From NCBI GenBank assembly GCA_900323505.1, contig OOIN01000001.1:62001-126000 (forward strand): DNA of 64,000 bases. Direction: 5' to 3'. Below the pieces are notes generated by a model. That model saw nothing but the letters and a program-made list of their open reading frames with translations. It ran no database searches and had not been told where the DNA came from. Made by a program: the position numbers and the translations under genes. Within the stretch, counting starts at the first letter, position 1, and each line of letters starts with the position of its first letter. Origin of the DNA: Ustilago trichophora (lineage: Eukaryota > Basidiomycota > Ustilaginomycetes > Ustilaginales > Ustilaginaceae). Below are positions 19,540 to 29,000 of this stretch, one piece after another.

Positions 19540-21351
19540 TTATCGACCGGCGCCAGACTCGCTCGAGGTGGCAGAGAGTGACTCTGCTGGGTATGGCGTA
19601 TGCGCTACGGTCGAATCCTCAACGTCGAGGCTGTGACGCGCGGTGTCGTCGGCCTTTTTGCCGTCGTTGTGGCTGTTGGTGCGGGTAGCTTCGGCGTCAG
19701 TGGCCTTTTCGAGGTCGCTCTCGTCGCTGCTCGTGGTCTTGGCGGTCGGCTTCTTTGAGGAAGCCTGCATCTGTTCAAGCATTGCCTTGGCTTCCGAAGC
19801 GTATTTGCAGCGCTCTCGGATTTTGGCGCCGTATTTGTAAAATACGAAGGGGAATGGCAAGCAAATCAAAGCGAGCAATCCTCCAATCGCTGGGCCCCAG
19901 TGGATGCCGTCCTTGCCTCCAATAGAGTACATGTTTGGCGTGAAGAGAGGGAAGGCAAAGCCGAACAGGGATCGGATGACGGAGTTGGAAGCCAAAACCG
20001 AAGCGGCGTAGATCAAGTACGAGTCAGTGAGGTAGGACATCGTCGACAGGAAGATGAGGACCATGCCGAGACCGAAAGGACCACCGCCAATGATGGGCGC
20101 AATCCAAGGGAGATCAGGGCTATCGGTCGCGGCAAAGATGCCAAGGCCGACGACAATGGCAACGGCACCAATCATAGCAGGCACCAATCGGACCTCGGGA
20201 GGAGCGATGCCGCCGTGCTTATCAGCGATGCGACCGTACCTGGGGTTCTCGAAGAAGATGATGTAGGCGAGCGCGATGAGCATCCCAACCAAAACACCGA
20301 TGAAGGCGAGACCGCCGATACCTGGACTCCAGCCTCGGTAGCGTTGGAAGACGATGGGAAATGCCCCGAACAAACTGTACAAAATACCGTAGATAATAGC
20401 AATGTAGATGGAAAGAAGAGAGACGATGGGCTCGTAGAAGAGAAGCAACCAGGGACGGCTGAGAGCCACCTTGAACTGACTCTTAATCCTGAGATCTTTG
20501 CCCTTGTCGAGTTTGCAGATGTGGTAGTGTCCGGTGACCTCGCTAAGCTTCTGGGCGCGCCATCGAAGGAGTACAGGTGCGTAGGTTTCGGGCATCGAGA
20601 TGACACCGACGATGGTGATGACACCGGCAAAGATGGCGAGGAAGCCGATGACCCACTTCCAGCCGGCGCTCTCGCCGAGGAAGCCACCGGTGATAGGACC
20701 GAGGGCGGGACCAAGGAAAGGTGCACTGGCAAAGATAGCCATGGCAAGACCTCGCTGTTTAGCGTTGAACATGTCGGCAAGAACACCACCCGTATTGACG
20801 AGTGGGCTGGAGCCGAAGAAACCGGCGAGGAAACGGAAGACGATAAGGGAAGCCATGTTGGGAGAAGCGATAGAGACGGCCTGCCACATGGTGAAGATGA
20901 GGTAAGTGAAGATGTAGAGCGAGCGCCTACCAACGACTTCAGAGAAGGGAGCCCAGAAGAGGGGGCCAAAGGCGAAACCAAGCACAAAAAGCGAGATGCC
21001 GAGGGTGATGATAATCTGCTTTGGTGGGTGAAACTGAGCCTGGAGCGATTCGACGGCTCCTGAATAGGCACTTGAGGCTAGTGCTACGGACAGGGTCGCA
21101 ATAGCGACCTGAATGGTGAGCAGCCACTTGTACAAGGGCGCCCAGGTCTGGGGGTTTTCGGCATCATTGGGAAGCCATTCTACGAGAAAGGGATCCTCTT
21201 TTGTGCCTGAGCCTGAATACTTTTGCGCGAGAATATCGCGGAAGGATGTTGTGTAGAGTCGGTATGTTGTCTTTCTGAGAGTATGCTGATCGGGATCTGC
21301 TACTGCATCTTGTGCAGGAGAGGTTGGCTCCAGTTGGAAAGGCGACGACAT
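19540..21351 (-). CDS. DHA1-family MFS drug/polyamine exporter
   Basis: A 603-residue major facilitator of the drug:H+ antiporter-1 type, expected to export drugs, toxins or polyamines at the plasma membrane. After a hydrophilic N-terminus with NPQTWAPLYKW, a typical entry to the first segment, about twelve membrane segments follow. Visible motifs are the loop PFSEVVGRRSLYIFTYLIF (motif A), FRFLAGFFGSSPLVNTGGV and LGPALGPITGGFLGE (motif C). A long acidic/Ser-rich tail closes the protein. The substrate cannot be predicted. The ATG at 21351 starts a normal family N-terminus; the 56 residues readable upstream look like leader. A TATAAG box lies about 97 bases upstream. Only the SDHAF2 gene follows on the same strand. 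Confidence 0.9.
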   Translation of the reverse strand: MSSPFQLEPTSPAQDAVADPDQHTLRKTTYRLYTTSFRDILAQKYSGSGTKEDPFLVEWLPNDAENPQTWAPLYKWLLTIQVAIATLSVALASSAYSGAVESLQAQFHPPKQIIITLGISLFVLGFAFGPLFWAPFSEVVGRRSLYIFTYLIFTMWQAVSIASPNMASLIVFRFLAGFFGSSPLVNTGGVLADMFNAKQRGLAMAIFASAPFLGPALGPITGGFLGESAGWKWVIGFLAIFAGVITIVGVISMPETYAPVLLRWRAQKLSEVTGHYHICKLDKGKDLRIKSQFKVALSRPWLLLFYEPIVSLLSIYIAIIYGILYSLFGAFPIVFQRYRGWSPGIGGLAFIGVLVGMLIALAYIIFFENPRYGRIADKHGGIAPPEVRLVPAMIGAVAIVVGLGIFAATDSPDLPWIAPIIGGGPFGLGMVLIFLSTMSYLTDSYLIYAASVLASNSVIRSLFGFAFPLFTPNMYSIGGKDGIHWGPAIGGLLALICLPFPFVFYKYGAKIRERCKYASEAKAMLEQMQASSKKPTAKTTSSDESDLEKATDAEATRTNSHNDGKKADDTARHSLDVEDSTVAHTPYPAESLSATSSESGAGR

Positions 21352-23543
21352 GGTGCCGTATAAGGATGGAGAGCCAGCTCTATGATTACGGGAGGGTGAT
21401 GGTACTTGAGAAAAATAGATGCAAGATGTAGACAGGGTGAGAGAAAGCTTATAAGGAAAGGGGGGCTTAGAGATACGCTCAGGGTGCCGCCGACAGGTTT
21501 CTCCGGCGTTTGGCAGCAAGACATTGACAGCAAGAGAATGACAGCAAGAGAAAACTGAAGCTAAGGAGCGGTGGCGTAGTTGACAAGCGCACCCTGTCCT
21601 GAGATCGCGTGCGCGTTAGGAGCGAACGGTTGGCTAGATGTAATGACGCTGTGATGGAAACATTAAAAGTTCGCTCTTTGCGGTATGCGGTGTTGGGGGA
21701 GTTTGCAAGGGGGGTCAGCAGCATGCGTAATCTCAATGCAAAGACTGGCTCGGGAAGAGCAAGACAAAGTCGCAACGCAACTTTCAAAAGGGTCATTGCG
21801 AATGACAAAAGCAGACAGAAGCATCTTGATTACTATACAGACGTTCTCCGCGGAGCAAATCAAGTGGGTTCAAGACTGTCACTACTGGCGCAGGGGTAAC
21901 ATCACCCAGGGCACTATGTGGTAGGCTAGCTTTAGTTGAGAACGCAAATGTCATGTTACTGTACGAAAGCGTGTCAGTTGGAAATCTTCTCTGAGGTCAC
22001 GGTTGATTCGCAACATGCCGACGCCAAATCAGGCGAGGTAAGAAGAGGCGAGTCGAAAGAGCGGTCAAAGCGCAGGAACTTGGATCAAGAGAAAAAAAGA
22101 GGAAGGAAAAAAGCCGTCTACAAAAGTCATCGGTCATGACATTTCTTTACCTAGCCCGGATCTGCCACGCTCAACCCGACGGAACATTTCGCCACAGAAT
22201 CCTTCTTTGACACTTCCGGTCTCCATTATCACTTCCATCAGCATCCATATCGATCCGCGGATGTGTTGCATAGCTTCACTTGATCGCTGAGAATGTCGAT
22301 CATCATCTCAACGCACTAACTAGTAGCTAGCATTGCTACGCTGCATGGCTATGTTGCGTTGCAAGGCAATGGTGGATGAGTGAACCCATCTACTGTATTC
22401 GTTTCGTGGTGTCGGAGTTTCAATTGGAAATCCGCCGCATCCTTTTTTTTTTGATTGCCGCAAAATTTGTCAAGACTGCTGACTTTTTGGATTTGGTGGT
22501 GCGCCACTTTGGACACTCACTCTCTGCTTTTCCCTCAGCCCTTTTTGTTTGCCTTTCTCGGCTTGGCATTTCCGGTCCAAGTCGACGTCCTTTTGCCGGT
22601 CAAGCCTCCATGGGCCGGTCAATCTCTTCACTAGCTGCAGCCAGCACAGCACATCAAAAGGCCCTACTCGCCCTTTGAGCGTTGCACTTGCTGTCTGAGG
22701 CGATCCCGTCGCGTACAGTAGAACATCCTCGCCACCCGTTGTTGCTTGCTAGCCTTGCTTCTAAAGGTTGCAGTGCCTCGCCCAGCTCGATTGTGAGGAA
22801 TACATTGCCGAGGCCTTAGCACCTCGCGCGCAGCCTTGCACCTTGCCCTCACAGTGAGGGGGTCTCGCTCCCCTTAGTGCGCATCGGCCTTGCTCAACGA
22901 GATGGGCGGCTAGCGCCTACAGTACGCCATTCACTGCTCCTCGGCGCCCACGCCTCGGGCGCACACAGCCGATACTCGACACTTGCCTCAATGAGCCAGA
23001 GCGTCTGCTCGTGCTTGCGCGTGTGTGTGTCGGTCTCCGTGGACCTGCATCGACTACCCCGGACTTTAAACATGTGTTAACTCTGAACAATGCACAAGGC
23101 TGCTCCACGAATCTCTGCAATCGCGGCTCCAGCGCCACGGCAGAGCCCGATCCCATCGTCACAGCTTGGATATCAGGTCCTCGCGGCTTGTTCGAATGGA
23201 ACCCATGCTGTCAAGCCGATCACGGGCCCTCTTCAGGCTGCCTTGCTCAAATCCTCCAATTGCTGATCGGACCTGTGCCTTTTCCGCGCCCTCCGCCCCT
23301 TCGAGGCCTGTGCACCTCGACCCTTATCTCAATCACCTGATCCAAGCCGCCGGTCCAGGTGCAGCTCATGCATGTGTCCCGGAAGTCTCTGCCGTCCAGT
23401 TGGCAAACATGGCGCATCCTTCTACTGGTACACTTTGCATTACAGTATATTCTTGTGCGTTGTGCATGCTGTTCCTCGATTGCATCTAAATGACGTTCCC
23501 TTTCATAAGATTACAAAGCACAGGACACCATTCGCTAACCAAG
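21352..23543. other. Long intergenic region (2.2 kb), no supported gene
   Basis: Holds the promoter of the MFS gene and the 3' region of the Zn2Cys6 gene. TACTGTA/TACAGTA heptamers lie at 21957, 22714, 22918 and 23441. Short open frames show no domain. A small multi-exon gene or a non-coding RNA cannot be excluded. Confidence 0.5.
21448..21453 (-). promoter_or_regulatory. TATA-like box of the MFS gene
   Basis: TATAAG on the minus strand, about 97 bases before the ATG, the same placement as in four other genes here. Confidence 0.4.
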
Positions 23544-26500
23544 CTAGAGGAAAGGCATGTCCAGCCCGGCAGCAGCTAGGTCCGTCAGTGCGTCGTCCAA
23601 CCACATTTTTGTCAAAAGATCTTCTTGACCGTTCTCGAGTGGACCTGCAGCTGTACCTCGCAGCATGTCGTTGGACCACAGAGGCTGCGAATGCATGCCT
23701 CCGTGCAAGTTGGCGCTGTCTGTGTTGTGATGGGCCGGATTCGACGAGTGTGCCATCCCTGCCGGGCTCGCAACGGATGAAGGCGACCGATGCATAGTGC
23801 GCGGGGACGGCTCCATCATGCCGCCCAACGAGCCAGCATGTGGTCGATGAGCTTGCTGTTGCGATCCCGCAGGTGACACGCCGCTTGCCCACGAAGACAT
23901 GGGATGATGCGACGTGGGAGGTGCCAACGTTGATGTTTGATCGTCGAGCCACTTCAGGAAGAGCTGCGGATCCACTTCTCCGGGCAGGATATCGGCTGTG
24001 CTCCACCAAGAGCCTGAGCCTCCCGTCAGGTTCTGCGAGGTCGATAGCGGCGCTGTGGGCCGGCCTGTACTTGTTGCATTGCCCCAAGCGTCGTTTCCCG
24101 CAGACGTAGGTTCCTGTCGCACGCCATCTGAAGGGCGTACAAAGCCCGAAGTGCTTGCCGAAGCAGGCGCTCCCATCAATGCAGTCGTCTGCATTGGCCC
24201 ATCACTGCTACCGGTAGCTTCGGTGTGACGTGGCTGTGCACTTGATCCCGCAGTCATTCCACTCATAGCTGGAGTTTGATCCATCGGAAGCGACCCGACT
24301 GGGGTGTTTGCATCCGTTGACGCGGCATTTTGACCCCGTGTAGCGCCTGCTCGAACAGTGTGGGCGTCCGTCATACCCGGTCGTTTCTCCAGTGAAATGG
24401 GTCCAACATCGCTTGCAGATGCTACACTGCCCGGTGTCTCGGTCTGCACAACTTGTGAAGTGCTTCGAGTACGTGACTTGTTCCTAGCCTGACCAGAGCT
24501 GCTGGATGCAGTTCTTGTCTTGGCGTCGGTCAAGACCAATTGTTTGGCTAGCTGGCGCAAGTACATCGAATACCGATTCGCAAGATGCACGCCATCTGGA
24601 GCCGCACGTTCCAGCGCAGTGATGACCTGTTGCAGCGACTGAGCACAACGTTTGAGCGGTAAGATGACATCCGAAACCGCTGTAGCTTTGACACAAAAGA
24701 CAGCTGCCATGACGAGAAGCAAAAACCATCTCGCTGGCGCGCACATCATGGTCTCCAATTCCACCGTCAAGATGCGGATCAGACTCTGTGCTGCTGCCAG
24801 CGCCTCCCGTACAAAGGGATACGCTGGGTGCGTTGAGAAACTGACCGTGTACGAAGCAGCTGCCGAGGCGGCTGCGCTTGTGCCTGCTTTGCCAAGTCGG
24901 CCCTTGGATCCGATCTCGGCAGCCTCCGAGGCGCGATACTGTCGGTGATTCCGCAGTGTTCGGAGACTGCGCTTGACTGAATCCAAGGCGATCCCGTTGG
25001 CGTACAGTCGAGCGTAGTGATACTCGACACGCACGCGAAGCGAGGTCATGTCCCGTGTCGGTTCAATGCGTGGTTGCGTCCAGTTGGCCCAGTTGTCCAA
25101 GTCATCACGGATCGATTTGAGCGCCGGCACAAAGTCCTCGTCTTCCAGCAAACGCTCCGTGACAGCTTTCGATCGATACAGGTTCTCACAGGTGCGAAAG
25201 ACGATCTGAAGAAGCTCTGCATGAGCACGGAAGGCGATCCACGCTCGATTTGAGCCCGAGGGGAAGCCCACCTCGCCGCTATTGCTGATGTCGGCATTCA
25301 GCAGGAATGGATGCGTCCGATCGCGAACCAGGTTCATGAAGGGCGCAGCGAGACCAGGACTCGAGATCCTCCGACCCAGTCGCACCGAAAGATGGCAATC
25401 GGCATGCACGCTCGACATCCACACCCGCATTCGACGTTCAGCGTTCCTTCTCGACGCTACGTTACGACTCGAGATGCCGCTGTAGGTCGCATCATTGTGC
25501 AGGTCAAGCCGTTCAGCCAGACGCAGCGCAGTTCCGGTCAACATCCATGCTGTGTCATCAAACTTTTCCGATTCCCGCATGTCGGCCTGTCGTGGTCCCT
25601 TTGGGGCTCGCTTTCCTGATCTCTGGTGACCCCGAGCTCGCGGGATCTGTCCTTCGTGCTCTGATCGAAGATCGTCGCCTGTCGCTGCGATCGTCGCTGG
25701 ACTCGTAGCTGACGCGTCGTCCGCTTCCTGCTCGACTTCCGATTCTGTCTGCTCTCCGTCTCGTACCTCGTCCTCTGAATCCTCTGAATCAGAGCTGGCG
25801 TCTGGAGAGGTACGTCGATCGTGCAGGTCCAACGTCGCCCATTCACTAAGAATGAGCAGCGCTTCGATCGTGCCAATGGTATGCGAAGCTGGCAGAAAGA
25901 ACGAACGACTGATCTTTTCTTGAGTCCATTTGGAGATCTTGCGGTGAAACGTGTCGACGGCGGTGACGTGTGCGTTGTGGTTGGCAACATCGTAGCGTGA
26001 AGCAACCGATAGCATGGCACCGAGCAGGATAGGTTCGCGGCAGACGAGCTCCGATAACGCTTCCGGCGACTTGTCGAGGAGATGAGGCGAACAATGCGGT
26101 GCAAACGAATGCATCTGTCGAACGAAAAAGTTGAGAAAGTAGCGTGCTTCGCTCCTCTTGATGAGCTTGAGACGGACGGGCTCGAATTTGCTCCAGCCGT
26201 AGTTGTGCTTGAGCGGTGGTGGAGTCACGGGGCGATACAGAAGCGCGGCGGCTGACCGTTGTGCAGAGCTCAGGTTGCTGCGATGGCCTGGCATTGGTTG
26301 CGGAGCCGGTGCGCCTGCAGCGGATGAACCTGCTTGATCTGAAGACCGTCGGTCTATCGAAGGAGTCTGCCCTTGGTGGCTACGTGCACCGGCGTCATCC
26401 AGAAGGGCTAAGCCACCAGCTTCTTGCCCGTTGTTCGCATCTCGGCCGGCATCCACATCATCTGTTGCTTCTCTCGAGTCCACCGCAACACCGGCAAGCA

Positions 26501-27269
26501 CCCTAAGCGCATCCTTGCTGTGCTGCAGCCCGACTTCTGCATACTGTTGTAAGGAGTCGAGTCTCGATATCAAGCCAAGAGGTTCACTGTTGATTGCAGT
26601 GGTGGCAGACGGGCTGGCGGATCGAGTGGACGAGTCGAGCTGTTCCACAGTCATTGGATCGTCCATCGGCTCATCCATCTTGTCGGCACGTCCTGATGCC
26701 TCAATATCGGTCGAGAGCTTCCTACGTTTGCCTTGGGAGTGTGTTCCGTCGTGGCGATTGAGGCCGTAGATCATACCAATGCTTGGAGCATCGGACGGGT
26801 CGAGCGCTGAAACGGGCACATCGTGGCGCGCCGAGTGGAGCCGTGGGTTGGTGGCAGGCAAAGAGGCTAGGGCAGCGCCGGCGAGTGCGTCAATGGCCGA
26901 AGAGGCAGTGCTGTGTTCGTCATCATCGTCCATGTCATGAGCAGAAGAAGTGCGAGGGTTCTTGGCTAGATGGTGTGCGCCAAAGGCCTGTGATCGAGAG
27001 GAGCGCGCCTTGGGACCGCGGCCTCGAGTCGACATGGTGAAGAGGCAAGGCCGCATCTCTCGCTTGCATCGCGCACATGGTGGCTCGGATGGTGCAGCAA
27101 GATCGCCTAGCTCACACTTGACCTTCTTGGTGCGACATCCGTCACATGCTTTGAACGAGCGCTGAAAGTCTTTCTTGGCCGAACCGCTATCGGTCTCCTG
27201 CACGGATCGAGAGGCAGGCGATCCCGCATTGGCAGGCACCGAGCTCCCAGCAGCAGCAGAGTCGCTCAT
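23544..27269 (-). CDS. Zn2Cys6 transcription factor, Aro80-like
   Basis: From the ATG at 27269 the product is 1241 residues. A binuclear zinc cluster lies at about residues 42-72: CDGCRTKKVKC, a 12-residue loop, then CARCKREMRPC. The long loop with EPPCARCKRE resembles Aro80-type regulators of aromatic amino acid use. The fungal-specific regulatory domain covers the middle (ARYFLNFFVRQMHSFAPHCS, later AWMLTGTALRLAERLDLH and RRMRVWMSSVHADCHLSVRLGR). It is interrupted by an acidic/Ser-rich insert, and the tail is Ser/Thr/Pro/Gln-rich. The protein is nuclear and would bind CGG-type DNA sites. The frame continues open for 216 more codons upstream, so the start is uncertain. Target genes cannot be named; nothing adjacent is an obvious aromatic pathway gene. 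Confidence 0.88.
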   Translation of the reverse strand: MSDSAAAGSSVPANAGSPASRSVQETDSGSAKKDFQRSFKACDGCRTKKVKCELGDLAAPSEPPCARCKREMRPCLFTMSTRGRGPKARSSRSQAFGAHHLAKNPRTSSAHDMDDDDEHSTASSAIDALAGAALASLPATNPRLHSARHDVPVSALDPSDAPSIGMIYGLNRHDGTHSQGKRRKLSTDIEASGRADKMDEPMDDPMTVEQLDSSTRSASPSATTAINSEPLGLISRLDSLQQYAEVGLQHSKDALRVLAGVAVDSREATDDVDAGRDANNGQEAGGLALLDDAGARSHQGQTPSIDRRSSDQAGSSAAGAPAPQPMPGHRSNLSSAQRSAAALLYRPVTPPPLKHNYGWSKFEPVRLKLIKRSEARYFLNFFVRQMHSFAPHCSPHLLDKSPEALSELVCREPILLGAMLSVASRYDVANHNAHVTAVDTFHRKISKWTQEKISRSFFLPASHTIGTIEALLILSEWATLDLHDRRTSPDASSDSEDSEDEVRDGEQTESEVEQEADDASATSPATIAATGDDLRSEHEGQIPRARGHQRSGKRAPKGPRQADMRESEKFDDTAWMLTGTALRLAERLDLHNDATYSGISSRNVASRRNAERRMRVWMSSVHADCHLSVRLGRRISSPGLAAPFMNLVRDRTHPFLLNADISNSGEVGFPSGSNRAWIAFRAHAELLQIVFRTCENLYRSKAVTERLLEDEDFVPALKSIRDDLDNWANWTQPRIEPTRDMTSLRVRVEYHYARLYANGIALDSVKRSLRTLRNHRQYRASEAAEIGSKGRLGKAGTSAAASAAASYTVSFSTHPAYPFVREALAAAQSLIRILTVELETMMCAPARWFLLLVMAAVFCVKATAVSDVILPLKRCAQSLQQVITALERAAPDGVHLANRYSMYLRQLAKQLVLTDAKTRTASSSSGQARNKSRTRSTSQVVQTETPGSVASASDVGPISLEKRPGMTDAHTVRAGATRGQNAASTDANTPVGSLPMDQTPAMSGMTAGSSAQPRHTEATGSSDGPMQTTALMGAPASASTSGFVRPSDGVRQEPTSAGNDAWGNATSTGRPTAPLSTSQNLTGGSGSWWSTADILPGEVDPQLFLKWLDDQTSTLAPPTSHHPMSSWASGVSPAGSQQQAHRPHAGSLGGMMEPSPRTMHRSPSSVASPAGMAHSSNPAHHNTDSANLHGGMHSQPLWSNDMLRGTAAGPLENGQEDLLTKMWLDDALTDLAAAGLDMPFL

Positions 27270-28152
27270 CTTTTGACTGTCTCGAACGGGGGAGTAAGCA
27301 CCATTGCTCCGCGCGCCTTTTGGCAAGGTCGCTTGATGATGCGCTGCAGAGGATGGGTGATGGTGGATATGAGTCTCTGTCTCGTGCGCAGATCGGCCTG
27401 GCTCATGCATCGATGTGCGGGGAAGCGGTTTCGTCCTAGCCACGATGTTTCCAAATGCCGCTGCCGTAATTGAAGACTGGCACCTTGGAAATCTGCCGCT
27501 GCAAAGTTGTGCCAAAGGACAGGATGCCGAGACGGTCGGAATCGATCGGCGCTCGATCGGTACTTTCCGGTGAGGGGGTGGAACAGCCTTCGACCAAGCT
27601 TGAGGCTGTAGATAGGCGGAAGAGAGTCGTTCCGGCAGCGGTTCAGAGCAAGAATGGGAATCGGAGAGTTGGCAAGATAGTGGATGGGGATAGGTTGGTC
27701 GTCGTGTCGATTGGGAACCTGTTTCCGCCCGTTGCCGGTTGTGGTTGGGCAAGGGCCTCTCTCGAGAGAAACCAGAGAGGGGTCCACTTTTTTCCCCGCG
27801 ACGCTGCCCTTCTTCCGGCTTTTGGCGGCTATTTGCCAGAGTAGAGGCATCTTTAGGCTTTGCAATCGCGTGATAGGGTAAAACACATCGGTGATCCTCA
27901 ATCGTGCTCAAAGGCTTCACAAGGACGGCTGGTCACGACCCTGTTGCGGGCTTCGTTGTTCATGTTTGTGTGGTCTCAAAGAGTGTATTGGAAAAGGAGA
28001 AGAAGGAAGGACAGTGTGGAAGCAGCGGTAGATGGAACCCGGCTATAAGCAAAGAAGATCAAAAAGGGGCAAAACAAGAATTGCTAAGAAAGGTGTCTGG
28101 CGAGAGAGACCTTGATTGTGGTCGCCAGCTCGCCGTTGACCACTGAGCCGGC
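27270..28152. other. Leader or possible N-terminal extension of the Zn2Cys6 gene
   Basis: The minus-strand frame of the transcription factor stays open to 27920 with in-frame ATGs, for example at 27410. The added residues are rich in Pro, His, Arg and Ser with no domain, and a second minus frame is open over the same stretch. This looks more like a long leader, but coding cannot be ruled out. Confidence 0.4.
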
Positions 28153-28657
28153 TCAATAGTATTCATAGGCATTGGTGTACGAGATGAGCGGCTTGAACCT
28201 CCTTTCCTGTTCGTTGCAGTTGAAAGATGCCGGTCGCATTGAGTCTCCCTTGCCCGCGAAACCGTCAGGGTGCATGTCTTCCCAGGACTGCTGCATTTCC
28301 TTTTCCTGCTTGGCCACGGCCTCACAAGCGAGATGCTGGGTAAAAGCCAAGCCAGCCGTACCAATTGCAAGCGCGGCTGCCACTGCGGCACTGACAGCAA
28401 GTCCAATGTTGATCTTGTCTTCGAACTTTGTAATTGCCTGATAGCCGCCGCGCGCGACTAATTTCCGATCTGTTGACGAGAGACCAGGAAGAAGGTCAGT
28501 GGCTACAACCGATCAGAGTCAAGGGCAACAATGCCATCCATCAAGACTCACGATCTCGGTGTGCTTTGCCCGCTCTGTGCACGTTCGTTACTGGTTGTGC
28601 TTGGACGACGCAGCTTGTACATAGCGCAGCCAGGGATATGATGGCTAGGACTTTCAT
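28153..28657 (-). CDS. Small secreted or membrane protein, two exons, unrecognised
   Basis: Exons 28657-28552 and 28469-28153 give 140 residues. The 82-bp intron has a GTGAGT donor and an AACAG acceptor. The N-terminus, MKVLAIISLAALCTSCVVQA, is a textbook signal peptide with probable cleavage after VQA. A basic stretch (HRAGKAHRDHRKLVARGG) follows, then a hydrophobic Ala/Gly-rich segment near residues 57-78 that could cross a membrane, and a polar C-terminal part with two Cys ending in NAYEYY. I know no family for it. It could be a secreted effector-like protein, or a type I membrane protein if the hydrophobic segment spans. It is flanked by the Zn2Cys6 gene and the PQ-loop gene on the same strand. 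Confidence 0.75.
28470..28551 (-). other. Intron of the small secreted protein gene
   Basis: Minus-strand intron, phase 1, donor GTGAGT and acceptor AACAG. Removing it joins the signal-peptide exon to the downstream open frame with no stop. Confidence 0.75.
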
Positions 28658-29000
28658 TGCTGTGTTCTGTCTGGTGCTTTAGCTGGCGGTCGGTTGGATG
28701 TAGCGAGGGGGTTCAAGATGGTGAAAGAGCTTGGATTCGGATCGTGCAAGCAGTGAAGAAAGAGTTTCATCTGATCCGAATCGACCCCACCGAGTGAAGG
28801 CCGATGCTGCGAGTGGGAGCAATTCTAGTGGCTTATCAAGCACTGATGAAGCAGCGAACAGCGGGGCACTTGCGTTCGCACATGAAGTTACACAGTGCAA
28901 AGTTTCAAAGCAAATGCGCACTGACCTCAATTGCGGCTAGAGCGGAAGAAACTGCCTGTAGATACAATACAGCAATGTCGGTGGGGGGGAAAAGGTCGCC
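28658..29000. other. Intergenic region
   Basis: 5' region of the small secreted protein gene and 3' region of the PQ-loop gene. Nothing specific is seen. Confidence 0.55.

Noticed and set aside
19900..21063. A 387-codon plus-strand frame opposite the MFS exporter
   Set aside because: Shadow frame, extremely acidic and without hydrophobic or domain pattern.
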